Part shown: piece by piece, positions 56,765 through 64,000 of the stretch
Layout of the letters: the number at the start of each line of letters is the position of its first letter
Position numbering within the stretch: position 1 is the first letter of the stretch
Program-made: the position numbers and the translations under genes
The notes under the pieces: generated by a model
The model's database searches: none
What the model was told of the DNA's origin: nothing
The model's input: only the letters and a program-made list of their open reading frames with translations
Assembly: GCA_044225795.1 (NCBI GenBank)
Contig: JBGAIF010000008.1
Span: 1-64,000 of the forward strand
Origin: Nemorincola sp044225795
GTDB lineage: Bacteria; Bacteroidota; Bacteroidia; Chitinophagales; Chitinophagaceae
DNA length: 64,000 bases
Direction of reading: 5' to 3'

Positions 56765-56784
56765 CTTTTATTAACTTGTCTGCT
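56765..56784 (+). promoter_or_regulatory. Putative promoter of the RyR/TIR/STAND operon
   Basis: Nearly the same 20-base block as at 2119-2138 (19 of 20 identical), ending 45 bases before the ATG at 56830. The TAACTTGT portion is one mismatch from TAnnTTTG. It covers an alternative TTG start at 56776, which is therefore unlikely to be used. Confidence 0.42.
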
Positions 56785-56829
56785 CTTAGTTTGCGCCAGA
56801 ACTATCACCTAACAGAATTATTTTATATA

Positions 56830-58545
56830 ATGGAACAGCAAAAAGAAAATTTGCCATATACCTATGTTTCCCCGGATTATTTGTCCGGGAAAAAGAAGAA
56901 GCTATACCAGGACCATGTGGTCATTTTTTCCATGAAAATGGTAGGCCATAATTTTATAGAAGATCTCCAGAACAATAAACATAAAGTGCTGCTTGCTGAG
57001 AATACTGAGCACAACCTGCACCTTGAAAATATAGAAAAGACCGGGGCCATCATCTTTCGGCCTACGTTGCTCAGTCCAAGCCTCTTTGACGCAATGCAGA
57101 TAACAAGCGCTAAAGCTTGCATAGTAGCTTATGATGATGATGCGCTGAACATTCAGCTGTCTGTTAAGATCATAAAGTACCTCCAGGAACAGGGAAACGA
57201 CAAGGACGTAAGGACAATATGCCACGTAGGTGATAAAGATAATTACGAAGCTATCAGTGATTACATCGACCTCTATAACTCTTATGACAAATTCGACCTT
57301 GAGGTATTTAATATTTACAGCGCTGCTGCACAGCGAACATATGACCTGTTCCCACCGCATGACAACTTTAACTTCAATGATGACAGCGATGAAAATGCTA
57401 TTGCCATTATAGGATATAACCTGACAGCAGAGTATTTTATAACTGAGAACCTCATACTAAGCCACTACCGCGGCTGCAAGAACATCAAGATATATGTTGC
57501 CGATAAAGAAGCAGATACGCACGTTTATAACTTCATGTATAAACACCCGTACTGCAGAGAATTCATTGATGTGATACCGGTAAAGATGCTGAACAATAAG
57601 TTCTTTGCCAATTTCAACTGGTCGAAAGAACTAATAGAAAAGCTAAGTAAGGTAAAGGCTGTATATTTCTTTGGAGACCGTGGTGCGGAACTAATGAACC
57701 TCGCCGCACGTTTTCGCCAGTTCCTTGCCGTACAATCGGAAAGCCATACTCAGACACCCTTGATCATTTGCCAGCCGGAAGACATAGACATCAACAGCCT
57801 GGTAGATAACAAAAGAGGCAATACTGAAGCGCTAAGCAACGTTTTCAAAAATTACCTGAACACCCGTTTTGTGAGTTTACGATCTGACACCTGTACAGCA
57901 ACCCGCATACTGGATGAAAATGATCACTCTGATAAACTGGCGAGAATTATCAACTATTACTACTCTATAAAATATGAATTTGAAAGTGTACTTGACCAGA
58001 AATTTCAATGCACCAATTCACCCGGGTTAGTTTCTCTGCTGGAAAAGAGACTGCACGAACTGGCCGCGAATAACAATGCACTGACAGAGAATGAAGTGGA
58101 GACGCACACTATAGAGAAAATATGTGAAGTTACAGGACACCTTCAGCCGGAAGTGCTTAAATACTTCAGTATAAAGACATGGTGGGACTATATCTCAGAA
58201 CAAAAGAAAAGCGCCAACCGATATGCTGCCCGGCATTTGAATGTAAAGGTCAGTATTATGAAAGGCATTAACTGCTACCCGCTTACTACTGAAAACATCA
58301 TGAAGGCATTTCCGGTAATAGCGCCGATAGAACACAAAAGATGGAGCGCAGAAAAAATGGCTTTGAATTATCGCTTCGGGGCATTGCCGGCTGATAAGAA
58401 AGAGAAAACTATTGCAAAGGACGTACTGAAGATACACGACCAATTGATACCATACGATAAACTGGATGATGAAAACAAAGAGAAGGACCTGAACATTTTT
58501 CTTCTGATGCCTTTACTCAATTCATTAAAAGTTGAAACTAACTAA
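56830..58545 (+). CDS. Tandem TrkA_N-like protein with C-terminal RyR domain
   Basis: A 571-residue cytosolic protein. The first Rossmann domain (about 28-175) follows the TrkA_N plan (HVVIFSMKMVGHNFIEDL, then KHKVLLAEN and ACIVAYDDDALNIQLSVKII) but its glycine loop is degenerate, SMKMVG in place of GxGxxG. A second Rossmann-like domain (about 188-320; IAIIGYNLTAEYF, KIYVADK, AVYFFGDRG) follows. After a helical linker comes a RyR domain (about 498-562) with EHKRWSAEKMALNYRFG and HDQLIPYDKLDDENKEKD, the pattern of ryanodine-receptor repeats. RyR domains in bacteria are thought to bind ligands in signalling or conflict systems. The TIR gene follows five bases downstream. Start ATG at 56830. Confidence 0.8.
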   Translation: MEQQKENLPYTYVSPDYLSGKKKKLYQDHVVIFSMKMVGHNFIEDLQNNKHKVLLAENTEHNLHLENIEKTGAIIFRPTLLSPSLFDAMQITSAKACIVAYDDDALNIQLSVKIIKYLQEQGNDKDVRTICHVGDKDNYEAISDYIDLYNSYDKFDLEVFNIYSAAAQRTYDLFPPHDNFNFNDDSDENAIAIIGYNLTAEYFITENLILSHYRGCKNIKIYVADKEADTHVYNFMYKHPYCREFIDVIPVKMLNNKFFANFNWSKELIEKLSKVKAVYFFGDRGAELMNLAARFRQFLAVQSESHTQTPLIICQPEDIDINSLVDNKRGNTEALSNVFKNYLNTRFVSLRSDTCTATRILDENDHSDKLARIINYYYSIKYEFESVLDQKFQCTNSPGLVSLLEKRLHELAANNNALTENEVETHTIEKICEVTGHLQPEVLKYFSIKTWWDYISEQKKSANRYAARHLNVKVSIMKGINCYPLTTENIMKAFPVIAPIEHKRWSAEKMALNYRFGALPADKKEKTIAKDVLKIHDQLIPYDKLDDENKEKDLNIFLLMPLLNSLKVETN

Positions 58546-58550
58546 TAGAA

Positions 58551-60038
58551 ATGCAGTTTGACAAGGATATATTTATCAGTTACGCCCACATTGACGACGA
58601 GTCGCTGATAGCCGACAAGAAGGGATGGATAACCGAGTTTCACAGGGCACTTGAGATACGGCTGGGACAGCTCATGGGCAGCAAGCCGGTCATCTGGCGC
58701 GACCCTGAGTTGCACGGTAATCACATATTTGACAAGGAGATAGTAGATCAATTCTCAAAAGTAGCCATCATGATCTCCATACTTACCCCCCGATATGTGA
58801 AGTCTGAATGGTGCATGAAGGAAGTAACTGAATTTCATGATATATGCCAGCAAAACATCGGATTTATTGTTGGCAATAAGGCGCGTGTTTTTAAAGTGAT
58901 AAAAACACCGGTAGCACAGGACATGCACCCTGATTGTATCCGCAACATACTCGGCTACGAATTTTATGGAACGGACCCTGATACAAACCGAATAAAAGAA
59001 TACTCCCCGGTATTCAGTCATACTGAAAAGGGTTACTGGGAAAAGCTGGATGACCTGGCAAATGACATTTGTGTATTTCTCGAAGATCTGAAATCATCCA
59101 ATTCACCGTCTTCATCTATTGCCCAATCCAAGAGCAATAAGAATGTAAAGAACATCTTTCTCTCAGAATGCAGTTCTGATACAAAGGAACTGCGGGATAA
59201 TCTTAAAAGAGAACTGCAAGACCACGGCTATAACATACTGCCATATGGGCAACTCTCACTTGAGGCAAGAATGTTGCAGGAAAATGTGAACAAGTTCTTG
59301 GACGACTCCCAGTTAGCAATTCACCTGATCGGTAATAATTATGGCATAGTTCCTGAAGGAACAGAAAAATCGATCATTGAACTGCAAAATGAGATCGGTG
59401 CCACCAAGAGCATCACTGAAAATCTATCACGGCTCATATGGGTACCGGAAAACATTGACCCCGGGGATGAGCGCCAGAAAAAATTTCTGCAAAAGCTAAA
59501 CTCGGGAAACAGAGAGTCTATAGCAGGAGCAGATCTGATAAAAGGCTCCATCGAGGATTTCAAGAGTGTGGTACATGATAAGCTAAAATCCATGGAGGTG
59601 AAAGAAGAAGCGCCGCAAAAAGAAGCAAGTGCTGATCCTTCCAGGAAAATGGTGTATCTCATTTGCGATATACAGGACCTGGACGCCATTGTACCATTGG
59701 AGGATTTCCTTTTCGCAAATGGCATTGAGGTGGTATTGCCGATATTCGAAGGTGATGAAACACAGATAAGAGAAGACCACATTGAAAACCTGAAAAATTG
59801 CTCAGCCGCCATCATCTTTTACGGTAGTGGCAGCGAAATATGGCTACGCACGAAAATGCGCGATTTCATGAAGGTGAACGGATATGGCCGAACAAAGCCT
59901 TTGAGCTATAAAGGCGTGTACCTTGCCGGTCCGCCAAGCCCGACAAAGCAAAGATTCAGAACACTGGAAGCGGAAGTGCTCAACGGGACTGAGAAGTTGC
60001 CCGAAACAGAACTCAAAAACTTACTGTCGAAATTATAA
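58551..60038 (+). CDS. TIR protein with DUF4062-like middle and second TIR-like domain
   Basis: A 495-residue cytosolic protein of three alpha/beta domains. TIR1 (about 5-178) has KDIFISYAHIDDE, VIWRDPEL and SEWCMKEVTEF; E91 in WCMKE is where TIR NADases keep the catalytic glutamate. A middle domain (about 198-348), starting KNIFLSECSSDTKELRDNL, resembles DUF4062. The C-terminal domain (about 366-490; MVYLICDIQDLDAIVPL, GIEVVLPIFEGD, AAIIFYGSGSEIWLRTKMRD) is a second TIR-like fold without the WCxxE motif. NAD cleavage or a TIR scaffold role is inferred, not shown. It sits between the RyR and STAND genes, 9 bases before the latter. Confidence 0.83.
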   Translation: MQFDKDIFISYAHIDDESLIADKKGWITEFHRALEIRLGQLMGSKPVIWRDPELHGNHIFDKEIVDQFSKVAIMISILTPRYVKSEWCMKEVTEFHDICQQNIGFIVGNKARVFKVIKTPVAQDMHPDCIRNILGYEFYGTDPDTNRIKEYSPVFSHTEKGYWEKLDDLANDICVFLEDLKSSNSPSSSIAQSKSNKNVKNIFLSECSSDTKELRDNLKRELQDHGYNILPYGQLSLEARMLQENVNKFLDDSQLAIHLIGNNYGIVPEGTEKSIIELQNEIGATKSITENLSRLIWVPENIDPGDERQKKFLQKLNSGNRESIAGADLIKGSIEDFKSVVHDKLKSMEVKEEAPQKEASADPSRKMVYLICDIQDLDAIVPLEDFLFANGIEVVLPIFEGDETQIREDHIENLKNCSAAIIFYGSGSEIWLRTKMRDFMKVNGYGRTKPLSYKGVYLAGPPSPTKQRFRTLEAEVLNGTEKLPETELKNLLSKL

Positions 60039-60047
60039 CCGGATCGT

Positions 60048-63000
60048 ATGTCTAACGAACAAGTACAATTAATGAATCCCTTTCCCGGGCTGAGGGCATT
60101 TGAAGAAGAAGAAGATATCCTGTTCTTCGGCAGGGAAAAGCAGATAGACGAGTTGCTGAGGAAACTCCGTACGTCCAGGTTTCTTGCCATCATCGGCTCG
60201 TCAGGCAGTGGTAAGTCTTCGCTGGTAAAATCGGGGCTGCTGCCTTCGCTGCACAGCGGGCTTATGTCCGGTGCCGGATCTCAATGGCGCATTGCGCTCT
60301 TCAGACCTGGCAACGACCCGATAGGCAATATGACCGATGCACTCTCAAAGAATGGTGTATTGAGAGATGACGATACAACTGAAGAACAGGAAACAAACAG
60401 GGCAATAAATGAAGCAGTGTTAAGAAGGAGCAGCCTGGGCCTTATAGAATGCTATAAGCAGTCTGGTCTCGACAAAAAATGTAACCTGCTTGTATTAGTT
60501 GACCAATTTGAAGAGTTATTCCGCTTCAGCAAATATGAAAAAGACGCCGCGGAAGGCAAACGTGATTCCATTGCATTTATCAATTTGTTGCTGAAAGCAG
60601 CGGAACAGAAAGAGTACCCGATCTATGTGGTTTTCACCATGCGCTCCGACTTTCTCGGTGACTGTACGGAATTCCGGGGACTTCCTGAGGCCATCAATGA
60701 TGGCCAGTACCTCATTCCTCGTATGACGAGGGATGAAAGGCGTGAAGCCATCTCCGGACCAATTGCCGTGGGTGGTGCCACTATCTCCCCTGCCCTACTG
60801 AACAGGCTCTTAAATGACGTAGGTGATAATCCGGACCAATTACCGCTACTGCAGCATGCACTCATGCGTACCTGGGATGCATGGACCACCCATCACGACC
60901 TGAACAGGCCAATAGATATTGAAGATTACGAAAGGATAGGAACAATATCAGAAGCCATATCGCAACATGCTGACGAGGCCTATGCCGAGCTGACCACTGA
61001 CAAGGAACGGCAGACCTGCGAACGGATATTCAAGGAACTGACGGATAAGGGGGGAATGCTTAATGGTATTCGCAGGCCCAGATTGCTATCAGAATTAAGT
61101 GCTGCCGCCGGAGTGACAGATGCTGAGGCCATTAAGATCGTAGAGATATTCCGTAAACCGGGAAGAGGCTTCCTGATGCCTGCGGCACCTGCACCTCTGA
61201 CCCCGGACTCCATTATCGATATCTCACATGAAAGCCTGATGCGTGTATGGAAACGGCTGATAACCTGGCTGGAGGAAGAACAGGAATCAGCTCAGATATA
61301 CATGCACCTGTGTGAGGAAGTAAACCTGTTTGAAGACAAGAAGGGCGGCCTGATGAGGGACCCGGAACTTCAGCTTACACTGAAGTGGAAGGAAGGACAG
61401 AATATTAACGCAGCATGGGCATCGAGATATAATAACTACTTTGACAAGGCTATGTTCTTCCTGGAGCATAGCAAACAAAAACGCGACCTTGAAATAAAAC
61501 ACAAAGAGGAACTCCAGAAACAAAGACTGAAGGCCACAAGACGCATTGCCGTTGCCCTTTCAATTTTTGCGCTCCTGGCTGTGATCGCGGGTATATTCAT
61601 GTTCAAGCTGAAGGTTGACGCAACAAAGTCTAAGGACGATGCGGAGATGCAGGCAACAAAGGCAAGGGCAGAAGAAATAAAGGCGAAGAACAACAAACGG
61701 GCTGCCGACCTTGCCAGGGATGCAGCAAGGGAAGCCGAAATAGCCGCGAAGGAAAGCGCAGACACAGCAATAGCCGCAAAGAAAAAGGCGGAATACCTGC
61801 AGGGCGTAGCCTTCGCCAAGAGCGAAATAGCGAGAAGGGCAGAATTAGCGGCAAAGGATAGCAGGGATAGCGCCGTCAGCAGCAAGATACTATCTGACAC
61901 AATGGCTGCACGCGCGGAGAGAAGCAAACGACAGGCCGATGAGTCTGCATTAAAGGAATTCAATGCACGTACAAAAGCAGAAGAACTAAAGCGGCTCGCC
62001 GAATCGAGGAATGATGCGCACAGGGCCATCATGTATATGAACGACAGCGACTATGCCAACTGCCTGAAGCTGTCAATGACAGCTTACAATTCGTACAATA
62101 ACAACAAACCATCGGACGACGAGCACTTCCAGGACGATGATATATACAGTGCCCTGTACCTTAGCTGGCGCAATTCTTTCCGCGAAAACAAATACTATAA
62201 GGCACAAGGCGCAATAAAATGTATCACATTGGATGAAAGAACCGGGTACTATTACGCCGGAGATGATGACGGATATATAACAACCCTGGAAAATAACAGA
62301 GGTGCGATCTCTAAGGTGGCAGAAATAAATGTGCATGGTGAACTGAGAGGGCTCTCAGTAGATGCTGGCGGCACACACCTGCTCGCCGTGATGTTCAAAC
62401 AAGCTATTCTATACAAGATCAACGGAAAAACTCTTCAGAAGGTAGCAACGGTGACATTTACAGGAAATGGAAAGCATGGTGTGTTCTTAGGCGACCGTTA
62501 CTTTGTTGTTCAAAGTAATACCGGCGTCACCAGGTTTGACATCAACAACAAGTGCGCAAAAGTAGATTCGGCCAATATCTTCAACTGTTCATCCATAGCA
62601 GTAGCCCGCAATGGGAGTATCTATATCTCCGCAGTAAAGGCCATCAAAGAATACTCCGGCTGGGACGCGCTGAAGTCAGACAAAACATCAGACCAGTTCA
62701 ACCTTAACAGCTATGTAACGGCTATCTCTCTTGAAAAAAGTGGTGCATACCTTGCTGCCGGCACGTACGGCGGTGGCGTATGGATAACGAGCCTGCGTGG
62801 CACCAGGGATCACAGTTCACAACCCCGCCCGCTCCACCGCTCCGCAGTGAATGATGTGACATTTGCAAAAGTATTGGGAGACAAGCTGCAATTGGCCTCT
62901 GCCAGCAGCGACAAAGTAGTAAAGCTTACGGAGATATACAATGGGAAACTCTACACAGATAACATCATAAGTATTACAGACCACAGTAACTGGGTGTATG

Positions 63001-63116
63001 CATTGCAATACTCTGAGAACGGGGAATTTCTTCTTTCCGGCAGTGAAGATAATCTTGTAGTGTGCAGGCCATCTACAATGAAATATATACATAACAGATT
63101 AACCACCAACAAATGA
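60048..63116 (+). CDS. nSTAND1 ATPase with membrane helix, coiled coil and beta-propeller
   Basis: A 1022-residue STAND-class NTPase. N-terminal NPFPGLRAFEEEEDILFFGRE is the nSTAND1 signature; Walker A is GSSGSGKS at 50-57, Walker B LLVLVDQFEELF at about 147-158 with D152, and a winged-helix region follows with DNPDQLPLLQHALMRTWDAW. One membrane helix lies at about 499-519, an Ala/Lys/Glu-rich coiled coil at about 522-670, and WD40/propeller-like strands at about 720-1015, ending GEFLLSGSEDNLVVC. Such ATPases assemble on sensing a ligand and act through a partner effector, here probably the TIR protein. The helix implies that the propeller faces the periplasm. Its stop overlaps the receptor start. 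Confidence 0.88.
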   Translation: MSNEQVQLMNPFPGLRAFEEEEDILFFGREKQIDELLRKLRTSRFLAIIGSSGSGKSSLVKSGLLPSLHSGLMSGAGSQWRIALFRPGNDPIGNMTDALSKNGVLRDDDTTEEQETNRAINEAVLRRSSLGLIECYKQSGLDKKCNLLVLVDQFEELFRFSKYEKDAAEGKRDSIAFINLLLKAAEQKEYPIYVVFTMRSDFLGDCTEFRGLPEAINDGQYLIPRMTRDERREAISGPIAVGGATISPALLNRLLNDVGDNPDQLPLLQHALMRTWDAWTTHHDLNRPIDIEDYERIGTISEAISQHADEAYAELTTDKERQTCERIFKELTDKGGMLNGIRRPRLLSELSAAAGVTDAEAIKIVEIFRKPGRGFLMPAAPAPLTPDSIIDISHESLMRVWKRLITWLEEEQESAQIYMHLCEEVNLFEDKKGGLMRDPELQLTLKWKEGQNINAAWASRYNNYFDKAMFFLEHSKQKRDLEIKHKEELQKQRLKATRRIAVALSIFALLAVIAGIFMFKLKVDATKSKDDAEMQATKARAEEIKAKNNKRAADLARDAAREAEIAAKESADTAIAAKKKAEYLQGVAFAKSEIARRAELAAKDSRDSAVSSKILSDTMAARAERSKRQADESALKEFNARTKAEELKRLAESRNDAHRAIMYMNDSDYANCLKLSMTAYNSYNNNKPSDDEHFQDDDIYSALYLSWRNSFRENKYYKAQGAIKCITLDERTGYYYAGDDDGYITTLENNRGAISKVAEINVHGELRGLSVDAGGTHLLAVMFKQAILYKINGKTLQKVATVTFTGNGKHGVFLGDRYFVVQSNTGVTRFDINNKCAKVDSANIFNCSSIAVARNGSIYISAVKAIKEYSGWDALKSDKTSDQFNLNSYVTAISLEKSGAYLAAGTYGGGVWITSLRGTRDHSSQPRPLHRSAVNDVTFAKVLGDKLQLASASSDKVVKLTEIYNGKLYTDNIISITDHSNWVYALQYSENGEFLLSGSEDNLVVCRPSTMKYIHNRLTTNK

Positions 63117-64000
63117 AAAGAGCTTTACGAGTATCGCTATTGTTGCTATTAGTGACGGGAGTCTCTAACCATACATATGCCCAAAAGGCTAACAAAGACA
63201 ACTCGAGCTGCCACGACAAGCTCTCTGAGAATGAGAGCAGGTATAACATTGGCAGATTTTTCGAGTGTATAGACGGGCTTAGAGATTGCATTGCCAGCAA
63301 TGCTTATTCCAAAGTAGAGGATAAGGTGCAGGCATACCAGTTGATGGCGCTCAGCTACCTGGCCATAGATTCTATGGATGAGGCAGATAATTATATTGAA
63401 CGCATATTGAGTCTTAACGACAACTATTCACCCGATGGACGTTCCCTGCGATTTAGAAATGAGGTGGACAGGATACGCCTGAAAATTAGGGCCAGCCAGA
63501 TAGCCTCGGTATCAAAGAAGAATGAGAACATTGACCTGGCACCGGCAACCATACAGATCATTACTGAAAAAGATATCAGGGAGCGTGGCTATAAAGACGT
63601 GGAAGAGATATTCAGCGATCTGCCCGGATTTGATGTATCCAGGACCAGGGGAGTTGTGTATTCGGTACTTTACCAGCGTGGCTACCGCACTTCAGCCAAT
63701 ACAGACAGGACCATGATACTTATAGACGGGGTAGAAGACAACGATATGTGGTCGAACGCGGCATATCTTGGCAAGCAGTTCCCCATCTCCAATATCAAAC
63801 GAATTGAGGTCATTTATGGTCCTGCATCCACTATTTACGGCGCCAACGCATATGCCGGTGTCATCAATATTGTGACCAAGGGAGAAGAGGACCTGTTCTC
63901 AAAGAACAGCAATAAAGTTACCGCTACAGCACAAATGGGCGGCGGTACATTCAACACGGGCTATGCCAATGCGACAGTAGCTACAAGATCATCCAAGGCT
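63113..64000 (+). CDS. TonB-dependent receptor with N-terminal TPR-like domain (cut by window end)
   Basis: A frame opening at the ATG at 63113, overlapping the STAND stop (ATGA), runs off the window after 296 codons. It has a signal peptide (MKRALRVSLLLLLVTGVSNH, cleaved near YAQKAN), a periplasmic helical region resembling TPRs (about 30-125; KVEDKVQAYQLMALSYLAID, DEADNYIERILSL) and a TonB-receptor plug domain (about 140-270) with IQIITEKDIRERGYKDVEE, ILIDGVEDN, IKRIEVIYGPASTIYG and AYAGVINIVTKG. The barrel lies beyond the right edge. The usual SusC-type carboxypeptidase-like N-terminal domain is replaced by the TPR-like one. Ligand unknown. Confidence 0.9.
   Translation, partial: MKRALRVSLLLLLVTGVSNHTYAQKANKDNSSCHDKLSENESRYNIGRFFECIDGLRDCIASNAYSKVEDKVQAYQLMALSYLAIDSMDEADNYIERILSLNDNYSPDGRSLRFRNEVDRIRLKIRASQIASVSKKNENIDLAPATIQIITEKDIRERGYKDVEEIFSDLPGFDVSRTRGVVYSVLYQRGYRTSANTDRTMILIDGVEDNDMWSNAAYLGKQFPISNIKRIEVIYGPASTIYGANAYAGVINIVTKGEEDLFSKNSNKVTATAQMGGGTFNTGYANATVATRSSKA

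Noticed and set aside
58551..63116. Thoeris or CBASS defence system
   Set aside because: A TIR protein is present but there is no ThsA-like SIR2/SLOG effector with the Thoeris plan, no cyclase and no Cap proteins; the set fits neither system as described.

Overview
The window looks like chromosomal DNA of a member of the Bacteroidota, most likely a Chitinophagales/Chitinophagaceae-type organism. Evidence: proteins with type IX secretion C-terminal sorting domains (including a gliding-motility type), many -7 boxes of the form TAnnTTTG, a fused E1 alpha/beta 2-oxoacid dehydrogenase, a b558-type succinate dehydrogenase, a Bat (aerotolerance-type) gene set and a TonB-dependent receptor. I see no phage, insertion sequence, rRNA or CRISPR. 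Species assignment is inference.

Layout. 1-14 kb is housekeeping: fused 2-oxoacid dehydrogenase E1, a secreted unknown, purE, phoH, exbB-exbD (minus strand), the sdhCAB operon with a clear terminator, a DUF4105 membrane protein, an alpha/beta hydrolase and a PKD/T9SS adhesin-like protein. A tRNA-Asn(GTT) lies at 14.4 kb. 14.6-18.6 kb is one giant secreted NHL/Ig-repeat protein. 19-23.7 kb is a probable exopolysaccharide locus: TPR/outer-membrane barrel protein, BcsA-like GT2 synthase, GH26-like hydrolase, then a small membrane gene apparently broken by one base. 24-31.2 kb is a complete thiamine operon behind a TPP riboswitch (thiS-C-D-E-G-H-F), with a TenI/ThiE paralogue converging on it. 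31.2-40 kb holds small proteins, a class V aminotransferase, a TMTC-like TPR membrane protein, batA, a BatD-like gene, a DUF58 gene and a DegT-type aminotransferase. 40-56.6 kb has a large soluble hybrid histidine kinase, small unknowns, a MauE-thioredoxin fusion, lipoproteins, a second NHL/T9SS protein, an intergenic block of degenerate 7- and 8-nt repeats, an acyltransferase, prfC, a purine nucleoside phosphorylase and a putative porin.

The most unusual region is the right end, 56.8-64 kb. Four tightly spaced plus-strand genes encode (1) a tandem TrkA_N-like protein ending in a RyR domain, (2) a TIR protein with a DUF4062-like middle and a second TIR-like C-terminal domain, (3) a membrane-anchored nSTAND1 ATPase with an Ala/Lys-rich coiled coil and a beta-propeller, and (4) a TonB-dependent receptor with a periplasmic TPR-like N-terminus, whose start codon overlaps the STAND stop codon and which runs off the window. 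This combines parts typical of prokaryotic conflict/signalling systems with an outer-membrane receptor and is the best candidate for an undescribed system.

TAnnTTTG boxes sit 5-50 bases before many genes and in several cases decide between alternative starts. Two genes (phoH and the porin) appear to use TTG starts. All functional statements rest on motif recognition by eye; no database search was run.
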